A stretch of DNA of 64,000 nt from contig JAGMBO010000040.1 in the NCBI GenBank assembly GCA_023129715.1, positions 1 through 64,000 on the forward strand, given 5' to 3'. Positions 19,096-28,229 of this stretch are shown here, one piece after another (within the stretch, counting starts at the first letter, position 1; the number at the start of each line of letters is the position of its first letter). The notes beneath the pieces were generated by a model, which was not told the DNA's origin, searched no databases, and worked only from the letters and a program-made list of their open reading frames with translations. This stretch comes from Candidatus Eiseniibacteriota bacterium (lineage in GTDB: Bacteria; Eisenbacteria; RBG-16-71-46; CAIMUX01; WJJG01). The position numbers and the translations under genes were made by a program.

Positions 19096-21645
19096 ATGAT
19101 GTTGGGATCTGGCAGATTCTCGGGTCGGTCTGCGACTCAGGTTCCCGCCTGGATCGGATGGGGCCTGCTCGGAGTGGCAGTCCTCTTCGGCTACCTGCTC
19201 ACCGCCCCGATCCTCGAGCCGGGCCACAACCGTGCCGGCGATGATGCGATCCACTTGGCCTACGCATACGAGCTGAAACATTCTCTCGAGGCGCAGCAGA
19301 GTGTTTTCGGCTGGAGCTACGTCTACGGAGTCGGTGCGCCCCTATTCGTTCTGCGCCCGCCACTCTTCTACAGTCTAGTGGTCTTCCTGCACATGATCTC
19401 GGGGGAGCACATCCCTCTGGCCCTCAGCAGCAAGCTGATCTACCTGTTCTGCATGGTCGCCTTCCCCGGAGCGGTATTCTACTTCATGCGCGCACTGCGC
19501 TTTCGTCCCCTGGAGGCAGGTGCGGCAGCACTCTTCAGTCTACTTCCGATCAGCACGTTCGGCCACACACTGGATGCCTATTTCACACTTGGACTTGCCA
19601 AACAAGTTGTCCCAATCCTGCTCTTCCCGATCGCCGTGGCTTGGGGACATCGTGCGCTGGCCGGTGAGCGGTCTCCCCTGCTCGCGGCGATCCTAGGCGC
19701 GATCATCCTGCTCGGACATCCCTACGTTGCCTTCTGTCTCGTTCTCGTCCTGGGACTCGACTGGCTGATTCTGCTACTGGGCAAGGGAGGACGATTCGGA
19801 CTGCGGAGCCTCGGCCGCCTGGCGGTTCTGCTGGTGTGCATCGTCATGCTGAGCGCGTTCTATCTCGTGCCGATGGAGCTGTCGCCGGAGATCATGCGAA
19901 CCGGGGGGTACAGCGCCACCTGGCGGAGTGGATTCGAGGTGATCTGTGAGACGGCCGCGCGAACAGGAGAGCTCCTGATCAACGGAGGCCTGCTCGACAC
20001 CACCGCGGCCGGCCGCTTCGGCGGGGGGGATTGGGGTTGGCATGACAACGCGGGGGTGGCGCGGATTCCGATCCTCTCGTGGCTCGCCCTGGCGGGGTTG
20101 CTGCTCGCGTTGTTTCGGCTCAAACACGCGGGCGCGGCCCTGGCGGCGTGCGGGTTTCTGGCTTCCTTTCTCCTCTTCATCGGCCCGGATGATGTACCCC
20201 TCCTTACATGGATTCCACTGCAGGGACAGTTCCAGTACATCCATGCCGTGTTCCTGCTCGAGTTCTTCGCCATCGTGCTGGCGGGTGTTGCCCTGGGCAC
20301 AATCCTGCGGCAGGTCTATGTCCTCGCGCGGTCTCGGTTTCCTGGAACCACGGGCAACCGTCGCCCTTCCACGGGCAATCTGCTAGCAGCCATCCTGGTG
20401 ATCGTGCTTGCCCTGGCGGCGGTCTTCAGTCCCGGTCGGGAACGGTGGGCCTATTCGTCGCAGGTGGTGGATACGCGGCCTGCCGATACGCGCGGCTCGC
20501 AGTTTCTTCCTTCGGGTCGGGTCCTGGCCCACAGCGACCGCGATTTCGCCGCCTGCCTGGATGCGCTCCGCCGATCTCCGCCCCTGACGCGACTCTATGG
20601 CGCACCGGCGGGAGAGGCGGATCCAACCGAAGTCTACTATCTCAACCTCGCCCCTGCGCTGCTCAATCAAACGAACGTGATCAGCGGGTTCTTCGCCGTC
20701 GAGGTAGGCGGAGCGAACCATATGCTCAATGAACACTTCCGCAAAGAGGCCGCGGGGAATTCCAATCTGCTCTCGCTCTACAACGTGCGACATCTTCTCG
20801 CCCATCGCTCGAATCGGGAGCAGTTCCTGCCACTCGGCACCCGGATCATGCCGCTGGTCGAAGACGGCTCATGGGTGCTCTATCGGCTGCTCGGATCCTT
20901 CCACAGCTTCGACTATGCTCGGACGAAGCCCATCCTGGTTCTGGCAAGTCGCGTGCATTGGGAAGAGATGTGCCACGAATGGTTGATGAGTTACAGCAGT
21001 CTACCCTCGGCGGCGGCACTTCCTCCCCTGGTACTGAGTGATGAGCAGCGGGTGTCGCGGCTGGAGCTGGATCCGGAACGCTTCGCTGCGGTGTTCCTGG
21101 TCGACTACGAGCTCGCCGGTGAGCGTGATGCACGGCAAGCGCGGCGCCTTCTCGAAGCGTTCCAGGGGGCCGGCGGCGTCGTCGTGACCATGGAGCCGTT
21201 CGTTGACCTGCCCGCCGTGGTGGCGGGTGATCAGCCTTGGCTCATCGATCCCCTGGTTCTGCAAGGCGTCGGGCATGAGGTCACTATCCGGGAGACCCGC
21301 AATGTGCGCCACGACCACCGGGCGCACTACACCGCCACCGCCGAGCATCTCTACCTCTTCAAGACCGCCTACTATCATGGGTGGCGCCCCTTCGTCGATG
21401 GAGAGGAGGTGCCGCTGCTCAACGTCAGTCCTGGCTTCGTCGGCTTCTTCGGCCCGGCCGGCGAGCACGAGATCCGAATCGCCTATCGCGGCGCCAATGG
21501 CGCGGGCTGGGGTCGGGGGATCAGTGGCGTCACCCTGCTTCTGATGGCGGCTTGGTGGGGGCGTGGTCTGGTAGGGCGCCTAGTGAGGCGGCGGGCGCCC
21601 CGCGGCGGCAGTCGGCCTGCTGGCGATTCGGGGAGGCACCCATGA
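19096..21645 (+). CDS. large integral membrane protein, 6-PTPS-related/YfhO-like
   Basis: 849 aa, many TM helices; GDDAIHLAYAYELKHSLEAQQSVFGWSYVYGVGAPLFVLRPPLFYSL; C-terminal FKTAYYHGWRPFVDGEEVPLLNVSPGFVGFFGPAGEHEIRIAYRG. Confidence 0.75.
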   Translation: MMLGSGRFSGRSATQVPAWIGWGLLGVAVLFGYLLTAPILEPGHNRAGDDAIHLAYAYELKHSLEAQQSVFGWSYVYGVGAPLFVLRPPLFYSLVVFLHMISGEHIPLALSSKLIYLFCMVAFPGAVFYFMRALRFRPLEAGAAALFSLLPISTFGHTLDAYFTLGLAKQVVPILLFPIAVAWGHRALAGERSPLLAAILGAIILLGHPYVAFCLVLVLGLDWLILLLGKGGRFGLRSLGRLAVLLVCIVMLSAFYLVPMELSPEIMRTGGYSATWRSGFEVICETAARTGELLINGGLLDTTAAGRFGGGDWGWHDNAGVARIPILSWLALAGLLLALFRLKHAGAALAACGFLASFLLFIGPDDVPLLTWIPLQGQFQYIHAVFLLEFFAIVLAGVALGTILRQVYVLARSRFPGTTGNRRPSTGNLLAAILVIVLALAAVFSPGRERWAYSSQVVDTRPADTRGSQFLPSGRVLAHSDRDFAACLDALRRSPPLTRLYGAPAGEADPTEVYYLNLAPALLNQTNVISGFFAVEVGGANHMLNEHFRKEAAGNSNLLSLYNVRHLLAHRSNREQFLPLGTRIMPLVEDGSWVLYRLLGSFHSFDYARTKPILVLASRVHWEEMCHEWLMSYSSLPSAAALPPLVLSDEQRVSRLELDPERFAAVFLVDYELAGERDARQARRLLEAFQGAGGVVVTMEPFVDLPAVVAGDQPWLIDPLVLQGVGHEVTIRETRNVRHDHRAHYTATAEHLYLFKTAYYHGWRPFVDGEEVPLLNVSPGFVGFFGPAGEHEIRIAYRGANGAGWGRGISGVTLLLMAAWWGRGLVGRLVRRRAPRGGSRPAGDSGRHP

Positions 21646-22082
21646 TTCGGCCTGCGGATCCACCAGGAGAAAAGGCGGGACCAGCCGGGAAGATCAAGGC
21701 TCTGCGGGTCGGAATCCTTGCTGCCGCCCTACTGCTCTGGATTGGTGTGCTCGTGTTCCGCGAGGCAGTGCTGCGGATTCCGGTCCTGATTGGTCCCAGG
21801 GGCGGCGTGGCGACGGAGAGTCTGCGTCTGGAACTGGAGTGGAATCCCCTGTGGGGCATCGATTCGGTTCTCTACGAGGTCGAAGTCGATTCGCTGAATG
21901 GGGCATTCGAGCACCTGGTCCTGCAGGAGACATGCCTCTCCGAACCGGAGCTGCGCCGCGATGGCGTGCTTCAAAGTGGTCGCACCTACTACTGGCGGGT
22001 GCGGGGGGGGTGGGACGGCAAGCCGGCGCGCTGGTCCCCAACGGCGACCTTCAGAACTGGCCCCCTGCCGAAAACTCCGTAG
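21643..22082 (+). CDS. single-pass membrane protein with FN3-like domain
   Basis: ATGA overlap with upstream gene; VGILAAALLLWIGVLVFRE TM; LRLELEWNPLWGIDSVLYEVEVDS...SGRTYYWRVRGGWDGKPARWSPTATFRT. Confidence 0.65.
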
Positions 22083-22089
22083 CGCTTCA

Positions 22090-22200
22090 ATTCCATTGAT
22101 CGTGATCCGTAATTCGCCCCGTAACCTCCCCCACAGCGCAGCAAGCTCACACCTCTCCCCGTCCTCGGCGGCGTTCAGCACGACTATCGACTGGTAGCAT
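22090..22200 (-). pseudogene. remnant of HigB/RelE-like toxin C-terminal half
   Basis: Minus strand reads VVLNAAEDGERCELAALWGRLRGELRITINGIEALRSF, like the L(D)AAE..DL..P..RLEAL.GDR.GQYSIRIN.QWRICF pattern; DNA similarity to 26830-26874. Confidence 0.4.
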
Positions 22201-22422
22201 AGTCCCGGAATGGTTCGCTGCTCCGCATGGCCGCAGATCGGCCCACATGTCCCCGGTCGTTGGAGCACTGTCCCACGCCCGAACTTGACTGCGAGACGGC
22301 CTCGACACGCCCTTTTCCCCGCTCCGACGCGACCGCAAATCCAGTCAATCAATCGCCGGACCGACCACGCTGTTTCGGAATGGACTTCTCGCGGACCACG
22401 GCCGGGGGAAAAGGGTAAATGG

Positions 22423-23484
22423 TCAAGGGCTCGCAGTCCTGGCAGCTCGGAAACCGAAGTCGAAGTCGCTGTACTGCGGGGAGATGTAGTGGATCCGATA
22501 GGCACAGCGCAACTCGCTGGCGCCGGTGGTCCAGGCGCCGCCGCGAACCACACGGGAAGTCCCACTAGTCAGCCCAGTTGGATCGGTTACCGAAGCCGTC
22601 CCAAGATCGCACAGCCACCAGTCGTTGCACCACTCCCACACGTTCCCCGCCATGTCCGAGAGGGCCAACGCTTCCGGCGCGTCCGGATAGCTCCCCACAG
22701 GGGAGGTCCAAAGGACGCAGTATTCGTCAGGGCCGAAGTTCACCCGGCTGCAATCCGGTGCCTCATCCCCCCACGGGTAGATCCGCTCGTCATCCCACTG
22801 CGCCGCGTACTCCCACTCCGCATCCGTCGGCAGCCGGTAGCCTTGCGCCCCATACGGATCTCCCCCGTTGCACGACCAGTCACCGCTGTGTTCGTAAGCC
22901 CGCGGCAAACTCGCCTGAAGGCTCAGCCAGTCGCAGTAGCGCACCGACCCGTACCAGGTGACCTCTTTCACCGGGTGGTCCGCAGGGTCGTAGCCGCCCG
23001 GGTAGGCGCTCTGCGCTGCACTCGATGGCGATTCCCGCAGGTAGAAGCTCCCAGCCCCATCGAACTGGATCTCGCTGTAGTCATTGTCCAGATCCAGAAG
23101 CTTCTCGGTGCTCCCGTCGAGGTTGTCCTGCACCGAAGTGGTCGTGGCAGTCACATAGCCCTGGTCATATGCCCACTGCACCGCCTCCAGGTACTCCTGG
23201 TTCGTCACCTCGTGCTTGCAAAGGTAAAAGTCCCGCGTCAGGGTCACCTCGTGCTCGTCCTCCCCGCAGTAGGCCACCCCGTCACCCATGATGAAGACGC
23301 CCGCAGGGACCGTGACCATCGGGATCGGGTTCGGATCGTCATAGAAGGTCAGGCTGTCAATCTCTCCCAAGCTGTGTTCCTCGACAGTCGCGCCCTTGTG
23401 CATCCGCATCTTCCACTCACCCTGACTCGCCGCTGCGCCAAAAGCCAGCGCCAGAACCATCACCACCATGATGCGTCGTCTCAT
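22423..23484 (-). CDS. secreted formylglycine-generating-enzyme (SUMF1/FGE-sulfatase) domain protein
   Basis: VTVPAGVFIMGDG, LTRDFYLCKHEVTNQEYLEAVQWA, YRLPTDAEWEYAAQW, DMAGNVWEWCNDWW, SRVVRGGAW; AGGAGGAGG before ATG. Confidence 0.9.
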   Translation of the reverse strand: MRRRIMVVMVLALAFGAAASQGEWKMRMHKGATVEEHSLGEIDSLTFYDDPNPIPMVTVPAGVFIMGDGVAYCGEDEHEVTLTRDFYLCKHEVTNQEYLEAVQWAYDQGYVTATTTSVQDNLDGSTEKLLDLDNDYSEIQFDGAGSFYLRESPSSAAQSAYPGGYDPADHPVKEVTWYGSVRYCDWLSLQASLPRAYEHSGDWSCNGGDPYGAQGYRLPTDAEWEYAAQWDDERIYPWGDEAPDCSRVNFGPDEYCVLWTSPVGSYPDAPEALALSDMAGNVWEWCNDWWLCDLGTASVTDPTGLTSGTSRVVRGGAWTTGASELRCAYRIHYISPQYSDFDFGFRAARTASP

Positions 23485-23551
23485 TACTCTATCCTCCTCC
23501 TGCTGCCAATGATCACACTTGCTTGCCTCGTCGCCATTCCTGTCCCGTCGG

Positions 23552-24118
23552 TCACGGCAGCAGGATCATCTGCCTGCTCTCTTGAACTCCGGGGGCAGTC
23601 AGGTTGTAGAAATAGACTCCGCTGGCAACCTTGCGGCCATCATCGTCTCGACCGTCCCACCGCACGGTATGCGGCCCGGCTGAGCGCTTCTCTTTCAACA
23701 GGGAACGGATCAGACGCCCGTTCACACTGTAGATCGCCAACTCCACGGGCCCCTCGCGGGGAAGCTCGAAGTCGATCCGTGTCTCCGGCGCGAAGGGGTT
23801 GGGTTGATTCTGGAATAGGTGAATGGCCTTGAAGGCCGCGACGATCTCACCGGGGTCCTCGACACCCGAGAAGCCCCACAGGAACTCGATCCTCTCGATC
23901 TCGTCGTTGGAGAAGCGGTCAGGCCCATGGGAGGCCATTACGAAGAGGGTATCGCCATCAAACTCAAGCCGGGTGACATCGGCAATCGCGTAGATCGAAC
24001 TCTGGCCCCCTACCTGCCGAATGGCGAGCATCGGCTCCTCGGCCAGTGCTGGTCGCACGAGGACAGGAAGAGAGATGACGACCATTACTCCCACTGCAAC
24101 TATGCTTGTGATGCGCAT
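23552..24118 (-). CDS. secreted protein with FlgD-like C-terminal module
   Basis: GGAGGACAAGTCATG start, signal peptide MRITSIVAVGVMVVISLPVLVRPALA, C-term GRLIRSLLKEKRSAGPHTVRWDGRDDDGRKVASGVYFYNL. Confidence 0.8.
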   Translation of the reverse strand: MRITSIVAVGVMVVISLPVLVRPALAEEPMLAIRQVGGQSSIYAIADVTRLEFDGDTLFVMASHGPDRFSNDEIERIEFLWGFSGVEDPGEIVAAFKAIHLFQNQPNPFAPETRIDFELPREGPVELAIYSVNGRLIRSLLKEKRSAGPHTVRWDGRDDDGRKVASGVYFYNLTAPGVQESRQMILLP

Positions 24119-24194
24119 GACTTGTCCTCCTCTATTGCGTGGGTTCGCTCGTTGCCACCCCAGCGAACTCATGTGCCGGACCCAGATGCCGATC

Positions 24195-26513
24195 TCACCT
24201 GACAACCACCACCCTCCTCACCACCTTCTCCTCTCCAACGCTGAGTCGCAGGAAGTACGCCCCTGCTGGCACTCGATGCCCCAGCGCGTCCGTGCCGTTC
24301 CAGGTGAGGGTGCCAGTGGCTTGGCCGTCGCTCATGAGAGTCCGGACCACGCGCCCGGCGGGATCGTAGATGGTTAGCCGGGCAGACTGCTCTGCTCCCG
24401 TGGGCAGCACGTAGCGGATCCGGGCGATCCTCGAGACGGGATTCGGAGACAGACTCGCCCAGAGCACCTGAGGATCCGGTTCCGCCTCAGCGGCCTGCGG
24501 ATCTGTGCACCCGACCGGCCAGGCACCGATCAGGCCACAACCCACCTGATTACAGGGCGAGTAGTTCCACAGGTGGTAGTCGCCGTTATCGGCGTCGCAG
24601 AAGCACGGGTCGGCGGAGAAGTTGCCGTTGATGCCAAACTGGCCTGCAATAGGGCCGACCCAGTCGCCGCCAGCATTTCCGTAGAGATCGCAACACGTGA
24701 GTGTGATCGCGCTGCCCGCCACAGCCACCCCCTGGGTGCTAAAGGCGATGATCGTATTCGCCAGCGCCGGCAGGATGCTGAGCGAATGGATGACGCCACC
24801 GCTCGGGGCTGAATGGCCCACAAACGTGCAGCTGGTGAGCGCGGGAGAAGAGTTGCTGCCGCATGATACTCCACCGCCAACGTTGGCCGAGTTGCTGTCA
24901 AATGTACATTCGCTGACGGTAGGCGCGGCGTTGGCACCGCAACATATTCCGCCGCCGGCAGTCTGAGCAGCATTGCCAGCGAGCATGCAGTCGAGGATCG
25001 TGGGGGAGGTGCCGGTTGAACAGAGGATTGCTCCTCCAAAGCCCTTGTTGCCGCCGATGATCGTCACTCCATCAAGCACCGATCCGGGGCCCTCACCCGT
25101 CTTGAAGACGAAACCGCGTCCCAGTCCTTGGCAATCAATGATCGCTCCCTGCCGGACCCTGCCGTGTGTCCGGATGATGATCGCCTTCCCGCGAAAGGAG
25201 ATGTCTCGATTCCCCTCGCCCGTGTATGTCCCCGCGGCGAGTTCGATGACATCCACGCTCCTCGTCTTGCCCCCAACCCCGTCGACTGCCGCCTGGATGG
25301 TGGGATAATCGCCGGTGCCATCGGGCGTGACGATCGTCCGGACACAGTAGACCGGCCATGCTCCAATCAGGCCGCACCCGGGGTTGTAGTCAGGGGCACA
25401 AGGAGAGTCATCCCACAGAGTGTAAGGGGATTCAGAGTGTACCCCGCCGCAGAAAAGGGGATCCGCGCCGATGTTCCCAGCGCTGCCAGACTGATCAGCG
25501 ATGTTCCCCACCCAGTCGCCTCCGGCATTGTCAAAGAGGTCGCAGCAAGTGAGGGTGACGTTGCCGACGGATCCGCTGTATACGCCCTCTCCCGCTGTGC
25601 TAAAGGCGACGATACTGTTCTCCAGTGTCACGGAGGCGGAGGCGCCGAAGACATACAGTCCGCCCCCCTCCGGAGCCGCGTTGCCAGAGAAAGTGCAGGA
25701 TGTAACTGACGGCGATGCGCCCCACACACCCATACCGCCGCCCGCGCTGACGGCCGAATTGCCGAGGAAGGTGCAGCCGGAAAGCGTCTGGGACGCGGAA
25801 ATGAACGCGAAGGAGTGAAACCCTCCGGAAATGTCAGCCTCGTTGTTCTCGAAGATACAGTTCGTGACAATCGGGTAACAGCCATCCCAAGCGGCCATTC
25901 CTCCAGCGGCACCCTGCGCTGAATTCCCGGCGAAAACGCAGTTGGTGACTGTTGGCGAGGAGGACACCCCGCAGTCCAACCCGCCTGCTCCGCCGGCGGT
26001 GTTCCCGGAGAAGATGCAGTCGCTGATCGCCGAATAGCAGTACTCGCAGCTTATCGCCCCTCCCCAGTCGGCATGGTTCCCGGTGAAGATGCAGTTCGTG
26101 AGGGTCGGGGAGGCGCTGGTGATGTATATCGCGCCGCCATAGACATCAGTGGGCTGATAGCCATTCGTGATAGTAAGACCCTCCACTACCGCACCGGATG
26201 TCTCACCGGAGTGGAAATGGAACCCTCGGTGCGGGTTGCCCGGACTGCCCTCGCAGTCGATGATACACAGCTCGGGCTCCCCGCTCTGCGATCTCACCGT
26301 GATTGTTTCGCCCACGTAATCGAGGTCGTAGTTCCCGTCTCCAGTGAATGTCCCGTCTGCGAGTTCGACGATGTCGCCGGCATCGGCTGAATCAATCGCG
26401 GCCTGAATCGTCGGAGCATCACCGCTGCCATCGGGCAGGACGTACCATGTCCGAGCAGCGGCGAGTGAAGGAACGAGGACGGCAAGCAGAAGACTAGCGT
26501 ACAGACGCCACAT
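24195..26513 (-). CDS. Pmp-like right-handed beta-helix surface protein with FlgD-like C-terminal module
   Basis: Repeated NCIFxGNxAxxGGG; two DGTGDYPTIQAAVD-type units; C-term GRVVRTLMSDG...WNGTDALGHRVPAGAYFLRL. Confidence 0.85.
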   Translation of the reverse strand: MWRLYASLLLAVLVPSLAAARTWYVLPDGSGDAPTIQAAIDSADAGDIVELADGTFTGDGNYDLDYVGETITVRSQSGEPELCIIDCEGSPGNPHRGFHFHSGETSGAVVEGLTITNGYQPTDVYGGAIYITSASPTLTNCIFTGNHADWGGAISCEYCYSAISDCIFSGNTAGGAGGLDCGVSSSPTVTNCVFAGNSAQGAAGGMAAWDGCYPIVTNCIFENNEADISGGFHSFAFISASQTLSGCTFLGNSAVSAGGGMGVWGASPSVTSCTFSGNAAPEGGGLYVFGASASVTLENSIVAFSTAGEGVYSGSVGNVTLTCCDLFDNAGGDWVGNIADQSGSAGNIGADPLFCGGVHSESPYTLWDDSPCAPDYNPGCGLIGAWPVYCVRTIVTPDGTGDYPTIQAAVDGVGGKTRSVDVIELAAGTYTGEGNRDISFRGKAIIIRTHGRVRQGAIIDCQGLGRGFVFKTGEGPGSVLDGVTIIGGNKGFGGAILCSTGTSPTILDCMLAGNAAQTAGGGICCGANAAPTVSECTFDSNSANVGGGVSCGSNSSPALTSCTFVGHSAPSGGVIHSLSILPALANTIIAFSTQGVAVAGSAITLTCCDLYGNAGGDWVGPIAGQFGINGNFSADPCFCDADNGDYHLWNYSPCNQVGCGLIGAWPVGCTDPQAAEAEPDPQVLWASLSPNPVSRIARIRYVLPTGAEQSARLTIYDPAGRVVRTLMSDGQATGTLTWNGTDALGHRVPAGAYFLRLSVGEEKVVRRVVVVR

Positions 26514-26764
26514 CACCCCCCCCCTTCTACCTCACGGCATCAGCGTCACGTTCAAGGGCCTTGCGGCGCTGCGATTATATCCCACGGAGGTCGTCACTGC
26601 CAGGATGGATCCGGCAGCTAGCGTAGGCGGACAAGACGGGCAACGTTTTCAATCACGGGGTCTTACAAGCACGTCGCCGTTCCATGAAACGACGACATCC
26701 ATGCGGCATTCGAGGGGCTGGCACCGCCAAGGCTTCAAATGGTGGGCGGCCATCGCAGGCGATT

Positions 26765-26960
26765 CACAGGATCCCGGACCCGCACCCTGAGCTGAAGCAG
26801 CCTCCACCGAGAACCGGGAAGCTCCTGGCTCTCCCGGTTCTCGGCGGCGTCCAGCACGACTACCGCCTGCCAGTCTCTGCAGGTATTTGGTTGCGGCGCG
26901 GCGTACGATATCGAGCGGGAAGGCCGCCGAGCCGCCCCGCACTCGAATCGGGTCCAATGC
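26765..26960 (-). pseudogene. remnant of HigB/RelE-like toxin gene
   Basis: Minus strand: AFPLDIVRRAATK in one frame and VVVLDAAENRESQELPGSRW in another, i.e. frameshifted; shares DNA segments with 7594-7652 and 22153-22194. Confidence 0.4.
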
Positions 26961-26967
26961 CATCTGG

Positions 26968-27909
26968 TCAACGAAGGCCCGCCAACCGCTCGCGCCGCTC
27001 CCGCAGAAGCTCGCGATACGAGTCCTTGAGAACCTCGGGCAGGAAGCTCGCGGTGATCAGGCAGTCCCACTCCGGCTGGGCCGCGGCCACCTTCTCAAGC
27101 ATCTCATCAATCGCCCCCGGGGACAGCCCCAGCCGTTCGCTTCCGAAGTACTCCAGAAGATCCTGCCGGCGCAGGTTGCGCTGCCTGCCATGCAGGGGCA
27201 GGGCCAGCTCATCCCTTGCACGCTGCAGGACGATGGTCGAGTTGACCAAGTCGTAGGCGGGAGAGAACTGAACGCGCGGCCCGCGGGTGATCAGCGAGAA
27301 GTTCTTCAGGTGCATATCCTCGCCGCCGGTCAGGAAGCAGAAGAGCGTGCGGCGCAGCAGCTCCAGCTTCTCCACCACCGGAAAGGTAGCGAAACGCTCG
27401 ACCAGGGCGGCGACCTGCTCCATGCTGGCGTCGTACTTGGTCTGGCGCGTGCGGCCGGCAAGCTGGGCGAAATCCTCGACGGCGAGTTTGCGGCCGCGTG
27501 ACAGCCGATCAAAGCGTCGAATGAAGTAGGTCCAGGAACCGTCGCGCGAGCGGACGAGGCCGTGCACCGGAACCTCGATGCCCACCTGCGCGGCCAGCCG
27601 CATGGTCAGGTCTTCGTTCTCCGGGAGGCATGGGAACCGCGGATTCGGTGGTTTGAGGATGTACTCGCCTCCGCGATCGACGATTGCGAAGCGTCCCTCC
27701 TTGACCAGCAGCTTCGCGCTGAGCTTGGGCTGGACTCCCTGGATCGACATCTTCGTCGCCCGCTGGGCGGCCTCTCGCAGTTGCTCCTCGGCGTCATAGG
27801 GGAGATCCTCCAGGTCTGAGAGCGCCCGTGACAGTCGGCGTAGGCCACGAAGGGAGTAGGTCGATTCGCCGGCCTGTAGCGACTCATAGGTGATCGGGCA
27901 CCGCCTCAT
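26968..27909 (-). CDS. hipT: HipT-like (short HipA) Ser/Thr kinase toxin
   Basis: KMSIQGVQPKLSAKL glycine-rich loop, YFIRRFDRL, CFLTGGEDMHLKNFSLI catalytic loop, FSPAYDLVNSTIV; lacks the HipA N-terminal subdomain; ATGA overlap with upstream ORF. Confidence 0.88.
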   Translation of the reverse strand: MRRCPITYESLQAGESTYSLRGLRRLSRALSDLEDLPYDAEEQLREAAQRATKMSIQGVQPKLSAKLLVKEGRFAIVDRGGEYILKPPNPRFPCLPENEDLTMRLAAQVGIEVPVHGLVRSRDGSWTYFIRRFDRLSRGRKLAVEDFAQLAGRTRQTKYDASMEQVAALVERFATFPVVEKLELLRRTLFCFLTGGEDMHLKNFSLITRGPRVQFSPAYDLVNSTIVLQRARDELALPLHGRQRNLRRQDLLEYFGSERLGLSPGAIDEMLEKVAAAQPEWDCLITASFLPEVLKDSYRELLRERRERLAGLR

Positions 27910-28229
27910 GCCGCAGCCTCATCCGCCGGCTCCACGGTGACCGCGCCGACGAGATCCCGTCCCACCGCCAGAAGCTGGCTCATGGGATCGTCGCGATCGA
28001 TCTTCGCCAGGCGCAGCAACGCCTCGAGCCGATCGCCCTCCGGCAGGAGGCCGTCGAAGAATGGTGGGAAGCGGTCGAATTCATAGGGCGCGGATTTGGA
28101 GGGTAACGCCAGCGAGATCGGCGGGCCCTCGTAGTCCCTGTCATAGGCGAGGCGATAGTGCCGATTGCGCTCGATCTCCGTAAGAACTCCCGCAGGCCGA
28201 CCGTGGACCAGGACCCTGGCGCTACGCAT
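27906..28229 (-). CDS. hipS: HipS-like protein (stand-alone HipA N-terminal subdomain)
   Basis: MRSARVLVHGRPAGVLTEIERNRHYRLAYDRDYEGPPISLALPSKSAPYEFDRFPPFFDGLLPEG; overlaps hipB and hipT. Confidence 0.85.
   Translation of the reverse strand: MRSARVLVHGRPAGVLTEIERNRHYRLAYDRDYEGPPISLALPSKSAPYEFDRFPPFFDGLLPEGDRLEALLRLAKIDRDDPMSQLLAVGRDLVGAVTVEPADEAAA

Noticed and set aside
22210-23832. 540-aa plus-strand ORF
   Set aside because: Antisense to the FGE gene; composition rich in Pro/Arg/His without domain motifs.
24195-26513. CRISPR-like or tandem-repeat interpretation of the repetitive beta-helix DNA
   Set aside because: Repeats are coding beta-helix rungs with variable spacing, not identical direct repeats with unique spacers. 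No CRISPR, tRNA or rRNA was recognised in the window.
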